64,000 nt of DNA from the NCBI GenBank assembly GCA_023627715.1, contig JAMAHW010000033.1:186001-250000 (forward strand), given 5' to 3'. This document shows, in pieces, positions 45,152-57,210 of this stretch. The stretch's first letter is position 1, and every line of letters starts with the position of its first letter. Below the pieces are notes generated by a model. It had not been told where the DNA came from. It worked only from the letters and a program-made list of their open reading frames with translations, and made no database searches. The stretch is from Periconia sp. R9002 (taxonomy: Eukaryota > Ascomycota > Dothideomycetes > Pleosporales > Periconiaceae). The position numbers and the translations under genes were made by a program.

Positions 45152-46302
45152 TTACACCCTGTCTGTGGCCGAAACCGTCGTAGTAACGCCAAGTCGTGGT
45201 GGTTCATTATCCTCATCCTCCAACATGTCAAAATTAGTACGACCAGAAGAGTTCTGCCATTTCTTGCCACCGCTCCCGATGGTACTGATCGTGTTCCGCT
45301 TGCGCGTATTGTAGTGTTTTGTTTTCTTCTGCATGCGGAGGAGGCGAGGAATGTACGGGCAGCATCCCACAATAATAACGATACTCAATTCGGCCATACT
45401 GCGCACATGTTAGTGGGAGCCTGATGATTCGAACAGCGCAGAATTACCATATAATGGCAGTCTGGGTGAGAAGCCACGTTTTATCGGGGCGCTGGAGGAT
45501 AAGAACGCGGAAATACATTCCTAGACAGCCTATTGCGACAGCACTGCGATCCGATCAGTAAGGAATTTTTCAACCAAAATACGAAAATCACTTACAGAGC
45601 CCCGATGGCAAACACTGCAAACACTGATAGCTTTCTTTTCACATCCATGTGGAGCCGCCAAATCGCCCAAGCCGGCACGCAGAAAGCCTCGACATCAGAG
45701 AACGTGTTCAAGCCACCAATAGCCATGTTAAGCTTGTTCGAATCCATACAGTGGCCCGGCACAGTTTGGTTCCAAATCTTCTCTCTCGGCCAGCAGGTGA
45801 AGATGTATAAGAACAAAAAGATCGTATACGCAAGGGCGTTCGCCAACAGCGAGATCTTGATCACCCAATACACTGCACCCTTGATATTCGGCGTCGTGAA
45901 GATTCTCTGGAACTGTAAAAACACAGTCGCCTTTGCAAAACCACCGGAAATGGTGTAGAACATGAAGATGATGTTGTACAGGCGACTTCCGTCGATCAGC
46001 GTACCGAGTGATACGTCCCAGATGTGTACGGCCATCCCCCGCGAGCTGTTGAGGCAGATCAAAGCTGCTTGAATGATGAAGGCCATCCAGGCCATACAGG
46101 AACAGTAGTCCTCGAGTCGGATCCTGGGCGCGTGGTAGTTTACATAGAAGCGCGCGAGCATGAAAACGAGCGTGAGGAGCTGGATGACGACGGTGCTTGC
46201 GATGACGGCGCCGAGGAGACTCGGGGGGTTGACGAGGTTGGATTGCACGCCTGGGGGCGGTTTGCCTGCGGGTATAATACTTAGATCCATAGTAGAAGAC
46301 AT
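45152..46302 (-). CDS. Fungal rhodopsin-domain integral membrane protein (PTH11-like)
   Basis: Three exons (46302-45596, 45543-45448, 45398-45152) join in phase to 349 residues. Seven hydrophobic segments are visible, with family landmarks YHAPRIRLEDYCSCMAW after TM1, LNSSRGMAVHIWDV, YTISGGFAKATVFLQFQRIF, the Cys-containing TCWP loop, and DVEAFCVPAWAIWRLHMDVKRKLSVFAVFAIGAL followed by CLGMYFRVLIL. The C-terminal tail is basic then acidic. The group is large in ascomycetes; a few PTH11-type members sense surfaces, but most have no known role, and this one lacks the extracellular CFEM domain at its N-terminus. Plasma membrane location is likely. The start MSSTMDLSIIPAG was chosen over upstream Met codons, since sequence before it is not protein-like. 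Confidence 0.85.
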
Positions 46303-48495
46303 GTTGCGTATGCGTAGTTTGCTGAGTTGGCTCCGCCACCAGACGTTCGCGTGCTGGACTAAGGTTAAAACATTGGGGTGGACAAAGGATCGATCAACGC
46401 ATGTCCGTAGGCTTGGGTTACCAGTTTCTCGGGACACACGACAAAGACTCCACCTCCATAATTCATGATCTTGGGCCAACGAGTTCTGCTTTCGGTTTTG
46501 GTAATGTTCTGGGTCGGGCCGGTGCACTTCCACGTGTAGATGTATCATCCTTTTGGCGGAAATGTCATCATACATCTCCCAAAGGGAGTTTTTCGAGTGA
46601 GAACAGATGCGGATTATGATCTTGAAACTATACTAGGAGCTTTACCATCAACGGAGCATGACCTGGCCAATATTTTGCACCGGGTATCTGTATTAATCAG
46701 AAATCAATGTTGCTGGCTGTTGTTAAACGAGTGATGCGTGAAAATTAAAGATATGTTCATGAAATTTGAAATTTGAAATGATCCTCACAAAGTATTACTA
46801 CCTTGGGTATCGACACAGGTAGTGGAAAAAAGATATGTTCATAAATCATTAATCGGTCCTTTGCTCAATTCCTTTAATATTCTTGCGCATGATCCTTCGA
46901 TTCTGCGTAGACCGTTATTCTTGGCTGATAAAATCCATGATTTGGGCAGGGATTGCCATCGGGCCAACATACTCCCCAAAGACCGCACTGGGTGCAAATA
47001 AATATGCTCATCTGACATTGAATGAATATGGAGTTCCTCTTTTACATTATTTGTAGCTCTGATTGTGAAAAGAACTAGGTGAAATGATGTGGTTGAAGAA
47101 TTCACTGCAAGCATGCTCGCTGGCTGAAAAAACGCTTGAGCTCTGAGTAGGTGACAATCCTGATATAGAGATACAAGTACAAGGGGAAATGACCATAATT
47201 AAAGAATTATATTATTGACACATGTCCCAAAAAAGCGGCCTGGTACTAATCACCTCTTTGTGAATCTAGGGCCATATATATGCGACAACACACTTTATCC
47301 CTTTTGTAACAATAAGCCTGCCGTCTACTCAGCCTCGATCGCTGACATTATTCGTGTGACTTAATTTCATTCATTGCGGAATCAAAGCTAAAGAGGAACA
47401 GTCACAGTTCAGAAATGCGGGATAGCGCAGCCATATTGCGCGTTTCAAGTCACTTCGCAGTCATCCTTCACGTGGTAAAGATGTCTGGAAGTGAGTACCC
47501 ACCGTTGCACGCCTCATTCATACCACTCCTGATTCGCAATATAAGTAATTTTCTTAAAGTGCTGGTTCATCATCCATTACATCTTTCGCGCTTCATTTGG
47601 TGAAAGACTGTGTTTTCCAATGAAACAGGCACGCTTATGTTATGATACCTCGCATGTGACGAGTATGCACCTACCACGTTACGACTAGTATGACGAACGC
47701 AAATAGAGCGCAAATTATGCTATGTATATACGCTCTAAAAGACTGCCACAAGATAGCCCCTAAAGTTTTCGCGTGACATTCATAGCACGTGCATAACTAA
47801 TAGCTTCATGTGATCAGTTAGTTTGTTCCCTAATATATATGCCTGTGCGCCTATAGAGTTGGCAGTCAACCAATCGATATCTCTTCTTTCTACACATTGA
47901 ATCATCGTCAGTCGCATATCTGAGTACACTGAACATCCTTCCATCACAGCAGACTCATATCGTCACACAAGAACGCAATGGATCATGGCACAAAAAAAAC
48001 TCATATCTGAGAAATGGCTCGCAAACCACAGTTGGGGAGATTTGATAGGTTGTCGTTGAGTGACACCGGAGTCACAATCGGTTCATGCCATTGAAAAGTG
48101 TTCAAAGGTTAATCTAAAAAAGTTTATAAAAGAGATGCTTGACCACCACTACTGTCTCCAAGTCCACTCTCAGAATACTCTTTCGAACTCATTCTATATT
48201 TTTTATAACAGCCCTTCCATTACAACCAACTCAGAGAGCCACTTGGAGCGAGTCTTGAAGCGACTTTAACACAAAAATTCGACATATATACTTGTTCAAT
48301 ATACGAATTCTCCCAGCGGGGGGAAGCCAAAGCAAGATATAAGACAGTCATAAGGCAGAAACATCGGGTATTTCTAGTGCACTTGGAACTTCCTCTCAAC
48401 AACTACAAAATCCGTCCTCCCGGAAAGCAAGAAACTGGCCATTAATTGCCGACGATCCCCGCAACTACGAAGCTTACGAACACGGCACTAGCGAT
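46303..48495. other. Gene-poor region, 2.2 kb
   Basis: This contains the promoter of the rhodopsin-type gene and the leader of the gene at 48496. AT content is raised from about 46740 to 48300. A short plus-strand frame at 46540-46734 looks protein-like but has no partner. An open frame continuous with the gene at 48496 reaches up to about 48344, so that gene may have an earlier exon; an exon-like start at 48014 (MARKPQLGRFDR) is one candidate. Confidence 0.35.
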
Positions 48496-49449
48496 ATGAA
48501 CGAACCACGGGCAGAGTGGGTCAGGATAGAGTCAGAGATATTAAACCAAGATCCAGAAAGAATCAAGCGTTTCACTGAGGTGAATAAACCTGATCCTTTG
48601 ATGTACGCGCCTGGAAAAACACCTGGGGCGTCTGAACTTGATAATATCAAGCGTCGCACTGATATTACGTATGAGGGCCGAGCGTATCTCATAGAGCAAA
48701 GTATTACTCTACAAAAGGCTAAATATCGCAAAACAGTCGAAGATTACCAGAAAGAGTTGGACTCGCATATCAATAATATGAGAAAGTATGAGCAAGACCA
48801 TGATGCGAATGGCGAAGTTAAAACGGGAAAGGAACTCGATAACATCAAACGACGGCATGATCTGCCTATATGGTACAGGAGTGAGCTCATATACAGTAGC
48901 ATTGCTGGTCGAAAGCTTAGAGCAAGGTATAAAAACGAGGAGCAGAAATTCATCACCTGGAGGGAAAACCATATACGCGATCTGGAGAATTATCCGTATT
49001 CAGGCGAAGAAGATCCCTTTAGGCATTTGCTTCCACCTGGCCTGGTAGAATATACACCTCCAAGTGCCATCGCACAGTCTAGCTCAAGTTCTACACAACA
49101 CCAAGATGGTCATCAACCTGAAAGACAAGCAGCCGCTCCAAGGCCGTCGCCAGACCAGCCGCAAACTTCACAGCAGACGGTTCCTCCACAAGCCTTTTCC
49201 TGGGAGGACTTAACAGAACTATCTGACGACTCTGCAGACGAGCCTTTAGTCACACCCTCCAATATTCCATCGGAATCACGGGAATCATTGGGAGACTCAG
49301 CGGAAGGATCATCCATGGACTCTTCAGCTGTACCCCATGAGGCTGAATATCGACATCCAGAGGGTATGCGTTATGGATATAACGATGAAACTCTGCTTCC
49401 CAGTCCCGAGAGACGTAATCCATTCGATGAAGATGAGGCTATGGAATAA
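48496..49449 (+). CDS. Unknown protein with internal repeat; possible truncated C-terminus
   Basis: I do not recognise this 317-residue protein. Two related segments follow each other: ELDNIKRRTDITYEGRAYLI (about 46-65) and ELDNIKRRHDLPIWYRSELI (about 113-132), each continuing with a basic helix ending in KYRK or ARYK, so an ancient internal duplication is clear. The N-terminal half is highly charged and probably helical; the second half is Ser/Pro/Gln-rich and acidic. After the TAA at 49447 the same frame stays compositionally coding-like (acidic Ser/Thr-rich, then SR/KR-rich) across a further TAA to a TAG near 49660. This suggests that stops have truncated a longer protein, or that it is spliced in a way I cannot define. 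The frame is also open upstream to about 48344. Function is unknown. Confidence 0.5.
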   Translation: MNEPRAEWVRIESEILNQDPERIKRFTEVNKPDPLMYAPGKTPGASELDNIKRRTDITYEGRAYLIEQSITLQKAKYRKTVEDYQKELDSHINNMRKYEQDHDANGEVKTGKELDNIKRRHDLPIWYRSELIYSSIAGRKLRARYKNEEQKFITWRENHIRDLENYPYSGEEDPFRHLLPPGLVEYTPPSAIAQSSSSSTQHQDGHQPERQAAAPRPSPDQPQTSQQTVPPQAFSWEDLTELSDDSADEPLVTPSNIPSESRESLGDSAEGSSMDSSAVPHEAEYRHPEGMRYGYNDETLLPSPERRNPFDEDEAME

Positions 49450-50367
49450 TGGAGTTTCGAAACCAAACGCCCTGCAAAACAGCTTCATTCAAGCTTGCCT
49501 ACAGACGATAGTGACGCATTCGATACCACAACTAGCTCGTCGGTTTCTTAAAAAAACGACCGAGCCTCATCTAGAGATAATTCGAGATCATCCAAATCGC
49601 GACGCTCACCGCCGTCAAAGAGGCCTAGAACAAAATCCTCAACTGGGCCGACTTAGAGCACTACCTAAACCTGTTCATTCAAGCGCGGTGGAAGCCCTTG
49701 AATCCTGAGATCCAACAAGCAGCGAATCCACTCTATCGGTATGACTTGCAACTGTTTTCCAAGGGTTTGTTTTGGGAGTTGTGAATTGGATAAATTTTGC
49801 AATTGGTTTTCTTGATCTGTTTCTTCATTTGTTTAGTTATGTGTCTTTTCCCCTCCTTAATCCCCCCCCTTCTTTTCTTGATATGTATTGTTTTTGGACA
49901 TTGCCGATTTTTGGAATATCACAATCCTTGCTCCTTTCCTACCTATGTACATTTCTATAGTTTCAAAATTACCTCTAATCTTCGGATTAATGTATGTATC
50001 AATCTAGCATGTTAAATGTCAATTGCTTCCTAGTATGCGTGACTTCCCTTTTGCCTTTGAATGGCGGTGATGACGACAAATCGAGTGACAAGGTACCAAT
50101 CCATGAATTGATAGCCTGTGCGTAAACAACCACACAACGCGCGCCTTCCCTCTCCAAGTCCGAAGCAAACTTGCTCTTTCCCACTACCCGCTAAACGAAT
50201 GCAGAGTAAACAAACCACAAACCACATCGTGACTCCCCTCATTTTACCACAACCCATCGTCAACAACCAACCACGCTCCCCCATCTACCCAACTCCAAAC
50301 CCCACAAAACCACACCAGGCCCAACAACACACTAACACCTCCACCCACACCTCTCATCTAAAACAAC
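49450..50367. other. Intergenic
   Basis: The first ~210 bp continue the coding-like frame of the preceding gene. The rest is AT-rich to about 50000 and then becomes C-rich leader before the gene at 50368. No separate gene is seen. Confidence 0.4.
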
Positions 50368-51380
50368 ATGATATACTACAGCATCCCCCGACCCACCCTA
50401 ATCGCAGAGCTACAACGACGAAACCACACGTCCATCTGGGACCGCAAAGACTCGCTGAGCGAAACGCTCCAACGACTCGACGAACGAGGTGGGTCTGAAG
50501 CTACCGCCGTCCGCACCGAGCCATTTACAGAGCCGTTTAGTCCCCCCGTCGAAGAGGTGATGCGGTTGGTGCCGAGAAATATGCTTGCTGAGCAGCAGGA
50601 TGGACAAGGTAGTGTGCCGTCGTCGATTGGTTCGGGTCCAGGTTTAAAAATGGTTAGGACGACGAGGTCGCGTTTGACGTCCGGGGAGGCGCTGGTGGAT
50701 GTGGGGTTGTTGGTTGGACAGAGTGAGTCTTTTTTTCCCCCCTTTGATGTGGATCACAGATATAACACGAGAGATAGAGGAGCAAGCTAACTCTCTCTCC
50801 CCCAAAATCCGCAGGAATATCCTACTACACCCTCAACACCTTCACCCCAACCCTGCACCTCCACCTCACCTCAAACCTCTCCTTTACGATCTCACCCCTC
50901 CTCCCTTCCACCATCATCGGCATGGACGCCACCCTCCACACGCGCCTCACCGATCTCGCCCACGAGGAAAACGGCATCGTCCACAGCTCCATCATCGCGC
51001 CCCCTAAACCACCTCAGAACTCCAGAAAGATAGAAACAGGGATCCGCATCGTAGAAGCTACGATGGCGAGGCGGACGAGCGTGGCTGTTAAACAGGTTCC
51101 TATCGATGTGAAGATGGGGATGGTTGGGAGACCGTCTGCGACGTTGGTGCATGAGGAGCATGTTGTGTTTGGGTTGAGGTTGGAGGGGATGGGGGAGATG
51201 GGGTTTGTGTGGGCGAGGGTGGAGGGTGTGGATAAGGTGGGGGTTGGGGGGAGGACGTGGGGGGATGTTGGGGTTGGCGGGTTGGGGGAGGTGAGGGAGA
51301 ATGGAGCGTTGCGGTTTTTTGCGGAGGGTGTGGGGAAGGGGAGGGTGGTTGTGGAGAGGGGGAGTAGGGTTGGTAGGTAG
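50368..51380 (+). CDS. Hypothetical protein, two exons
   Basis: I do not recognise a family. Exon 1 (50368-50722) and exon 2 (50815-51380) join in phase (donor GTGAGT, acceptor CGCAG) to 306 residues. The first ~115 residues are polar with a basic helix near the start (LIAELQRRNHTSIWDRKDSLSETLQRL). The second part is beta-rich with alternating hydrophobic residues (LNTFTPTLHLHLTSNLSFTISPLLPSTIIG), then Gly-rich strands (VGGRTWGDVGVGGLGEV). No signal peptide or membrane helix is clear. Codon use swings from strongly C-ending to strongly G-ending near 51040. It converges with KRE33, 214 bp away. It is probably a real gene because the frame and splice are clean, but its role is unknown. Confidence 0.6.
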
Positions 51381-51594
51381 TGGTTTGCTGCTTTGTGGGT
51401 GGAATTTTGAGGTGTTGGGAAGGGATGGCGGAGAAGAAGTTGATGGTTTTTTTGGTTTGATACCCCGGTACGACGGCGTTTAATGTCACTTGTTGAGGAC
51501 GGAGAACAAAACAGCAACAAGAAAATAACATAACATGTCGTACACGATATCATTCATCATCATACAACACCAACAATCTCTCGACTAATCAGAA

Positions 51595-54500
51595 CTACCT
51601 ATGCTTCCCCGACTTACTCTTCTTCTTCCCACCGCCCTCCCGATTCGCCTCCTTATACGCCTCCTCGACAGCCTCACCCGCTTTCCTCTTCTTCTCCTTA
51701 CCCGTCTTCACGCTGACAATCATGCTGTTGGAACCCGAGCCGCCTTGCTTGGCCGCTTTGCTGATCTGGCGCTCGGCATCGGCCCAGTCGGTTGCTCCGG
51801 CTTGGATGGCGTATCTGATCGCACACAGCGAGGTTAGTTTACATGTCGTGTTTTGAGGGGTGGTAGGTGGTTTGACTTACTTGTCTAAAGGCAGAGAGTC
51901 GATCATGGCCTTTGCGCGTTCGCGCTCTAGATCGCGCATCGCTTCGTCGCCGCCTTCGCGCAACTCCTCGTCGAGGTCCTTGTCGAGCGGTTTGAAACGC
52001 TGCTGTGCGTCGTTGTCGTCGGCGCCACCGGGAGCGCTGCCGTTCTCGTCGACTTCCATGGCGGCGGGGAGTGTTTCTTCGACGGCGCCTTCGATGATTT
52101 GGCGGAAGGCGGTGGCGAATTTGCGGATCAGCTTGATGAACATGGCCATGAGTTGGCTGGACTCGAGGGTGAGTTCCTTCTGGACGTCTGCGAATTCCTT
52201 GCGCTGGAGGCCGACGGCGAGGAGGATGGCGGTTTGGATGCCGGTTAGTTTGACCTGGTCCTTGATGCGGCCTGTGAAGTAGAGCTGGGCGATGGTGGGC
52301 AGCATGTCGAGGATGACGTGGTAGTCGAGCATGTTGTTTGCGTACGAGTCGAGGCGCTTGAGGTCGTAGGCGCTGAAGAGGTCGTCGAGTTCGGCCTTGC
52401 GGATCGGTTTCGCGGCGAGGTCGGCGTCGAGTTTGGAGCCTGCTGAGGCGGATTCGTCGATGGAGCAGGCGGTGATGGCGGGGAAGGTGCGGAACTGGTA
52501 GGAGAGGAGCGATAGGAGGCGGCGCTGGAAGTCCTTGGCGAAGGCGGCCACCCAGCTGCCGTCCGACGAGGTGGTTTCGAGCGAGCGGAGCATGACGCAC
52601 GTGTGCTCGCCGGTGAGCTCATTGGGGGTCTGGCGGAGGTAGACGGGGACAAAGGACGCGCGTTTCCAGAACTTGTGGAGTTGGGGAGTCAGGCCATAGG
52701 AGACGCCGACGTAGTCGAGTTGAGGGGCTTTGAGTTCGGGGAGGCGAGCAAAGAGCGGTGGCATGTCTTTGGCTTCGCGGACTTTGACGTCGTCTTTGAG
52801 GAGGGTTGCGTTTTCTAGCTCTTCTTCGCTCACCCGGCGCATTCCTTGGACTTCCTGGGGCTCGGTTTCGGACAGGCTGGCTAGCTTGCCGTCGTAGAAA
52901 TCGACGAGGAGTTCTAGGGCGCGAGAGCCGTATCCCATGCCGATGTATTCTGGGTTCGTTGCTATCCTGATCACACGGGCACCGGAAAGACCAGCGAAGT
53001 TCTCATCCTGGAATTGCTGGGAAACGATCCAGGGAATGAGGTCGCCACCGGCGCGCTGCCCTCGGCTGAGACTGTTCAACACGCTCTCCCTGCTGATCTG
53101 GCCTTCAAGCGCGACTTGCACGACGCAGAGCGGCTCGGGGAGTTTGTTGTCCTCGGTGACGGGAGGAACAAGCACGAACAGCTGGTGAGCAGGGGCGTCG
53201 GACATCAACTGTAGGTCATTCGGAGAATTCTTGTAGTGGCTGGCTACGTAGAGCGCCATCATTTTTTGAAGAAACTTTTCGGCCGCCGGGTTAAAGGAAA
53301 ATAGGGTATCTCGGTTTACATGAAGAAGCTGGCATTCAGAGGGATGTGGGCATCCCCGGGCACTCATTTTGTTGCGTGGAAGGGTTGCGTCGAGACAAAG
53401 TACATCGTTCAGCCACCGTTCGACGGCATCGCCTTGGGCGTAACGAATGGGCTCAGAAAGGGTAATTTCGCGCAGGGAACGTCCAGCCATTGACATTTCG
53501 GTCCCGTCCTTAGTCTCTTTGCCAGTGGATCGATCAATGACGGAGTCCGCACCGTTGGCGCCTCGGCCTCTCGACTGTTCCCGCAATTGTTGGATCAACT
53601 TCAGGGACAGCGATCGACCAGTTCCTTCGTATCCGTTGATGGTAGATGCCATGAACACGAGGTATGGACCCATAAGTTTTCTGACTAATGGTAGAGGGAT
53701 GGCTGCGGCCTCGTCAATGACAACCAATTCTGCTTGCCCTAGAGTGTACGAGTCTTGAGGCTGGATATACTGAATCGTCTGGCGGTGCTGCCGGTGCACG
53801 TTGACGCGCACGATGGCCTTGTTGAAGTCGGGGTTCGTGGACTGCATGATAGTGTAGTCCTGGTGATCCATATACCCAAGCGCATCGAAACCTTTGAAGA
53901 CAAACTCAAATAAGGTCTTCAAGTTCTCTGGGCTAGGCGAGGTGATGAAGATGTTGGAGTAGCCGTGAGCAATCGCAGTCGCCACTGCTACACCAAGCGC
54001 CGCAGATTTTCCTCGACCACGGCCAGCTGTCAAGGTTACTGTGCTTTGGAGGCTCTTCTCCGCTATCGCATCCACGAATGTAAGGAGTGCCTTGGCCTGG
54101 TCTACAGTCCTGGCAAGCTTAATAAGATCGCCTACAGGTGGTGTGTCCGCTAAAGACTCCTTTATTTGCTCCAACTCTTTAGCTCTCGGTGTCTTGCCCT
54201 CTGCCTCTGGGTCCGGCGGTGGTAGCTGCTTGACATGCTTTCCTCCTGATATGGGTAATACATTGAGCTCGTCGTCCACTACCAAACACGACTCGCATTT
54301 GCCAAGGGACAAAATAAATCGCTCGTTGAACCGTGCCACGACATCGCTATGCGCTTCGGTTCGATACCTCGAGTGAACATCCATAGACAGCGTGTAAAGT
54401 TGCTTCAAGCTGCTCATGCCCTTTAACAGCAAAATCACCAATCCACCTCCTTCGACTGTTTCTATCGTTCGTGCCAAAAGATTTGGCGTGATGGCCTCGA

Positions 54501-55050
54501 AATCTTGCAATATACACATGCCATATGTGTTTCCCAAAATCTTCTCCGTCTCTTTGTAGTACACATATCGGATGTTCTGGGTGGATACGAATAATTCGAA
54601 AGGGTCTTCGGTGTCGGCGTCACGGATACCGCGTTTGATCTCGCTTTTGATTTTCTTTTCGCGCTTCTTTCGGTGACTATGGGATGCACGCGTCAGCAAT
54701 TTTCCCTTCTAACACTCCAGCGAAATTCTTCGCACCTTGAGAATCCGAGAAGTTTGTTCTTGTATGCCCACAACACAGACTTGTTCAGCTTTACGTCCAC
54801 GTTCAGGAGGATGTGATATAGATTGACTATAACATCTTTCTGGCGATCACCAACAACCACGAAAAAGCTTCGTTTTTTCTCCTGCGAAAAAAAATCAGTA
54901 CCGAGATCGAGTCTAACCCTGGGCTAGAAAATCGTACCTGAGCGCCATTGCGAATCAATGCAGGTATGCGCGCATCACTAGATCAACCATTAGTCTCTTC
55001 CAATCTTTCTGTCACCCTGGAATATTCACATACATTGCTTTCTTAGGCAT
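51595..55050 (-). CDS. KRE33: RNA cytidine acetyltransferase Kre33 (NAT10)
   Basis: This nucleolar enzyme forms N4-acetylcytidine in 18S rRNA and some tRNAs, using acetyl-CoA and ATP, and is needed for small-subunit assembly. Five exons (55050-55034, 54977-54938, 54881-54736, 54676-51881, 51814-51595) join in phase to 1072 residues, as expected. The N-terminus MPKKAIDARIPALIRNGAQ is conserved. The helicase-like domain carries the P-loop GRGRGKS (286-292) and a DEAAAIPLP box. The GNAT domain follows with RVIRIATNPEYIGMGYGSRAL. The tail is Lys-rich (KKKSKSGKHR) and probably nucleolar. The first two coding exons are only 17 and 40 nt, so they are easily missed. Confidence 0.97.
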
Positions 55051-55998
55051 TGCGACAAACTCCGCAGGCTTCCCCGCCGCCTCCAACAGATTCGAACGAA
55101 GAGGAGGTAGCGCAAATTCTACCAGTCGCTAGAAGCCTCCGGAAGTAATTAGAGGGCTTTTAAGCAAGTGAGAAGTGCTGTAGAATTCGAACGAGAGTTC
55201 TGCGCAAGTGAGTGGTGATGGAAGCTCCGAAATCTTGGCAATGCAAAAAGTTAGAACCAACGCCTCGGTCGATAAGCGTTATCGCCACGTGATTGCGTGT
55301 CAAGTCCGCGGCGGCTTGGGGAACCCGTATCCTCCAATTGACCTCCCTAGGTATATCAAAATAAAGCACATTTTCAAAAGCTAGGAAGACTTCTGTGAAG
55401 AGTGGAAAGAAGAAAGTAACACATTCGATACAAATCACGAAGAATTGAGGGTGAAAGTGGGTTGGTAATGTAAAGTGACGACTCGATATCCATCGAGCTC
55501 GCCTCTCTCTGTTTGCCAGAGCACAGGTCTTATTGATTGAGATTGAGTGGTTGGGTATCTAGGAGGACATGCAAAACAAACAGGCAAGAAAAGCAAGGAA
55601 AGAAAAAGGAAATCTAGCAGAGGCCACAAACCAGCCTATGAAGGAGTAAACTCCAAATCCCAAATGCAGTGTGCTGCTCATGCAAAACTCCTTAGCAGAT
55701 GATGTGTTGCGCCTCCGTCCCATGTATAATCCTTTCCGATGATTTTTGTTTGTACACCCAAGTAAGATCCACCGCTTGTATTAACCTTTGAATGAGTCGA
55801 ACAGGAATAAAAAGGAAATCCCTCACTGCCGTTCTGATGATATGAAAGTCACAAATCGTGATACAGTTCCTCCGCGATGAATACCAGATGTCGGAAAGTT
55901 GTCGGTCGTAATGTTGGTGAAGGTATGCGCCGGCGACGTACGCTTCAAGTCATGGCCAGAGCGACATGGCGGACAGTCTCCATAGGTTCAACCAACTC
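55051..55998. other. Intergenic
   Basis: 948 bp contain the KRE33 promoter and the 3' region of the MEX67-like gene. No further gene is supported. Confidence 0.4.
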
Positions 55999-57210
55999 CT
56001 AATTGAACGAATCCGGTGGAAGACTGTCTTTCTGCGCAAGGAAGAGCTGAGCTGCATTGTCAATGTTCCAGCTGCCAGCTTCTAGGCACTGGATTGCAAG
56101 CTCGCGCTTGAGGTTGGTTTCTTTGATGACATAGGCAAGCATTGCTTCTTGCTCTTCAGTGAAGGTCGAGGGAGCAATTGGTGCCGGTGTAGGAGTGGTG
56201 GTCTTATTGGCTGCGCCGCATGTAGCAGGAGGGTCTGGGCGGACTTGCTGGCCATTCAAGATGCGAAGCTTTGGGAACCATGAAATAAGCTCCTCTTGCC
56301 AGTTTGGCTCGCCAACCTCGATGATGAGGTGCTCGAGGAATCGGAATCGGTTCTTGAACGCCTTGAGATCCTTGATGCTAGCAAACTTGTTGCCGGAGAG
56401 GTCAAGGTTGCGGATGTGGGGTAGGGTGATGGCCAGACTCTTGATGAGGTCGGCATTGGGAAGGTTATTGCCCGCCAGTGTGACGCTTTGAATAACGTCC
56501 TTCTTGCTTTGAGCTGCCGTCTCGAGAGTGCGGTCGCAGATTGTCATCAAAGCGGGGAAGAACTTGGCTTGTGTCCTAGGTGAATCGAACATGCCAGATT
56601 TTGCGACTTCAGCATCTTCGGCAATGGCGTTCAAGTTCAGAAGCTTCTCATCCATGTTGTATCGACGGCTGAGGAAATCCTTCAACATGTCGGCAATTTC
56701 GTTGGGTTTCTCATCGGGTTTGGCATCGGTTGTGTCCATGGCCGAGGGAGACTTTTGGCGAATTCCCTGCCCAGCGATTGTGAGCTTCTGGGTGCCATGC
56801 TCGGAGGTGAAGGTAAAGCCGTTGATCTTGCTGAAAGGTGTGACGTCTTCAGGGCGAACCCAGATGGTGAGGGTCGTGTCGACCACACGGTGGCGCTTGA
56901 TCATTTTGGGAGGTACACCGTTCTTGGAGACATTGGGGGAGCGTCGGGCGGAATGGCGTTCGAGAAAGTTGAGAAGTTTGCTCAACTCTTTGACGTCCGT
57001 CCAGCCTGTGACTTTGAGCTCAGTAAAAGGTTGTGTGGGCGCGCCGTTGTTGCGATGACCGGATGGCTTGCTGCCGCCGCGGCCGCCTCGATCCGAGCGA
57101 CTGCCTGAAGCAAGAATTGGAGTGGCGCCCATGATGAGGTCGCCATCGCGGTCGCGCTTCTGCTGGATCTTGCGGACTCCTCCCTTGCGAACGCGTTGGG
57201 AAGGAGGCAT
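55999..57210 (-). CDS. MEX67: mRNA export factor Mex67-like, without NTF2-like domain
   Basis: Mex67 (TAP/NXF1) carries mRNA through nuclear pores with Mtr2. This single-exon gene encodes 403 residues. A basic Gly-rich N-terminus is followed by an RNP-like beta domain (TTLTIWVRPEDVTPF), the leucine-rich repeats (VTLAGNNLPNADLIKSL, NLDLSGNKFASIKDLKAF, WFPKLRILNGQQV), and a C-terminal UBA/TAP-C domain (FTEEQEAMLAYVIKETNLK, SWNIDNAAQLFLAQ). The NTF2-like domain of about 180 residues, which normally sits between the repeats and TAP-C and binds Mtr2, is absent; only a Thr/Pro-rich linker of some 30 residues joins them. The frame is continuous and no splice signal points to a missing exon. The start at MPPSQRVRKGG fits known N-termini; upstream Met codons give non-conserved sequence. 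Confidence 0.88.
   Translation of the reverse strand: MPPSQRVRKGGVRKIQQKRDRDGDLIMGATPILASGSRSDRGGRGGSKPSGHRNNGAPTQPFTELKVTGWTDVKELSKLLNFLERHSARRSPNVSKNGVPPKMIKRHRVVDTTLTIWVRPEDVTPFSKINGFTFTSEHGTQKLTIAGQGIRQKSPSAMDTTDAKPDEKPNEIADMLKDFLSRRYNMDEKLLNLNAIAEDAEVAKSGMFDSPRTQAKFFPALMTICDRTLETAAQSKKDVIQSVTLAGNNLPNADLIKSLAITLPHIRNLDLSGNKFASIKDLKAFKNRFRFLEHLIIEVGEPNWQEELISWFPKLRILNGQQVRPDPPATCGAANKTTTPTPAPIAPSTFTEEQEAMLAYVIKETNLKRELAIQCLEAGSWNIDNAAQLFLAQKDSLPPDSFN

Noticed and set aside
46540..46734. Short plus-strand frame with protein-like composition
   Set aside because: It has no start in context, no splice-linked partner and no recognisable motif.
51839..52600. Long minus-strand open frame rich in Arg/Pro/His
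   Set aside because: It is a second frame of the KRE33 coding strand, open because of high GC content. The KRE33 frame is the conserved one.
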